56,889 bases of DNA from Candidatus Kapaibacterium sp. (GTDB lineage Bacteria; Bacteroidota; Ignavibacteria; Kapaibacteriales; Kapaibacteriaceae): the NCBI GenBank assembly GCA_018883125.1, contig VEQR01000009.1:1-56889 (forward strand). The letters are read 5' to 3'. Below are positions 56,572 through 56,889 of the stretch, piece after piece. The translations under genes were made by a program, and so were the position numbers. A model generated the notes under the pieces. The model saw nothing but the letters and a program-made list of their open reading frames with translations. It was not told where the DNA came from and did not search any database. Numbering within the stretch: position 1 is the stretch's first letter; every line of letters starts with the position of its first letter.

Positions 56572-56888
56572 GGCAACCCTATTCCAGGGGCGACGTGTAC
56601 TGGGTAAATCTTGATCCGACCATTGGCAGCGAGATCAGGAAGACGTGGCCAGCCGTTATCATCTCTCCGACGGACATGAATTCGGCACTTCCGCGAGTCA
56701 TCATTGCTCCGGTAACAACCAAGGGTCAGCCCCTTGCTTGTCGACCAGAGGTGACCTTGCAGCGAAAGCGTGGTCGAATCCTGCTTGATCAGCTACGGTC
56801 AGTTGATAAGGTCCGGCTGACCAAGCGTATTGGGTCGATCAACGAGGGTCTTTGGCTACCAATACTTTTGGAAATGCTTGCCGAGTAA
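56556..56888 (+). CDS. MazF/PemK-like endoribonuclease toxin
   Basis: SRGDVYWVNLDPTIGSEIRKTWPAVIISPTDMNSALPRVIIAPVTTKG...LLDQLRSVDKVRLTKRIG. Confidence 0.92.
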   Translation: MGMGVRQPYSRGDVYWVNLDPTIGSEIRKTWPAVIISPTDMNSALPRVIIAPVTTKGQPLACRPEVTLQRKRGRILLDQLRSVDKVRLTKRIGSINEGLWLPILLEMLAE

Positions 56889-56889
56889 C

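Overview
This 56.9 kb window is mostly ordinary bacterial chromosome. Probable Bacteroidota/Chlorobiota-type relative: several secreted proteins end in type IX secretion (T9SS)-like sorting domains, and a TTTG-N20-TAACTTTG promoter precedes the tRNA cluster (lineage is inference). Landmarks: a T9SS-like subtilase; mlaE-like permease; CIRCE-groES-groEL; a run of housekeeping enzymes (TatD, TcdA, DAO oxidoreductase, MnmM-like methyltransferase, Gpx, Maf, sugar ABC permease, PlsY); a minus-strand YfhO / unknown / aspartokinase operon; DUF1800-DUF1501-glycosidase-like-DUF4382 genes; HNH nuclease; carA; tRNA Tyr-Gly-Thr-Trp followed by secE-nusG-rplKAJL-rpoBC; a beta-helix/histidine-phosphatase fusion; a dicarboxylate symporter; PhoD phosphatase; DUF2256-cryDASH-FeS photolyase-acyltransferase operon; a dispersed-repeat island; and a MazEF-like pair. 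The most interesting signals are: (a) a 34-bp exact direct repeat of the carA 3' end bracketing a 2.7 kb segment that holds one secreted-protein gene split by a single in-frame amber codon; (b) a second single-gene segment bracketed by two identical 39-bp terminators behind groEL; (c) two covarying L1-binding-like RNA structures, one before rplK and one before rplA; (d) the beta-helix/histidine-phosphatase/T9SS fusion; (e) a strongly skewed AGGGGGC/GCCCCCT heptamer that recurs in all reading frames. All calls were made by eye; no searches were run.
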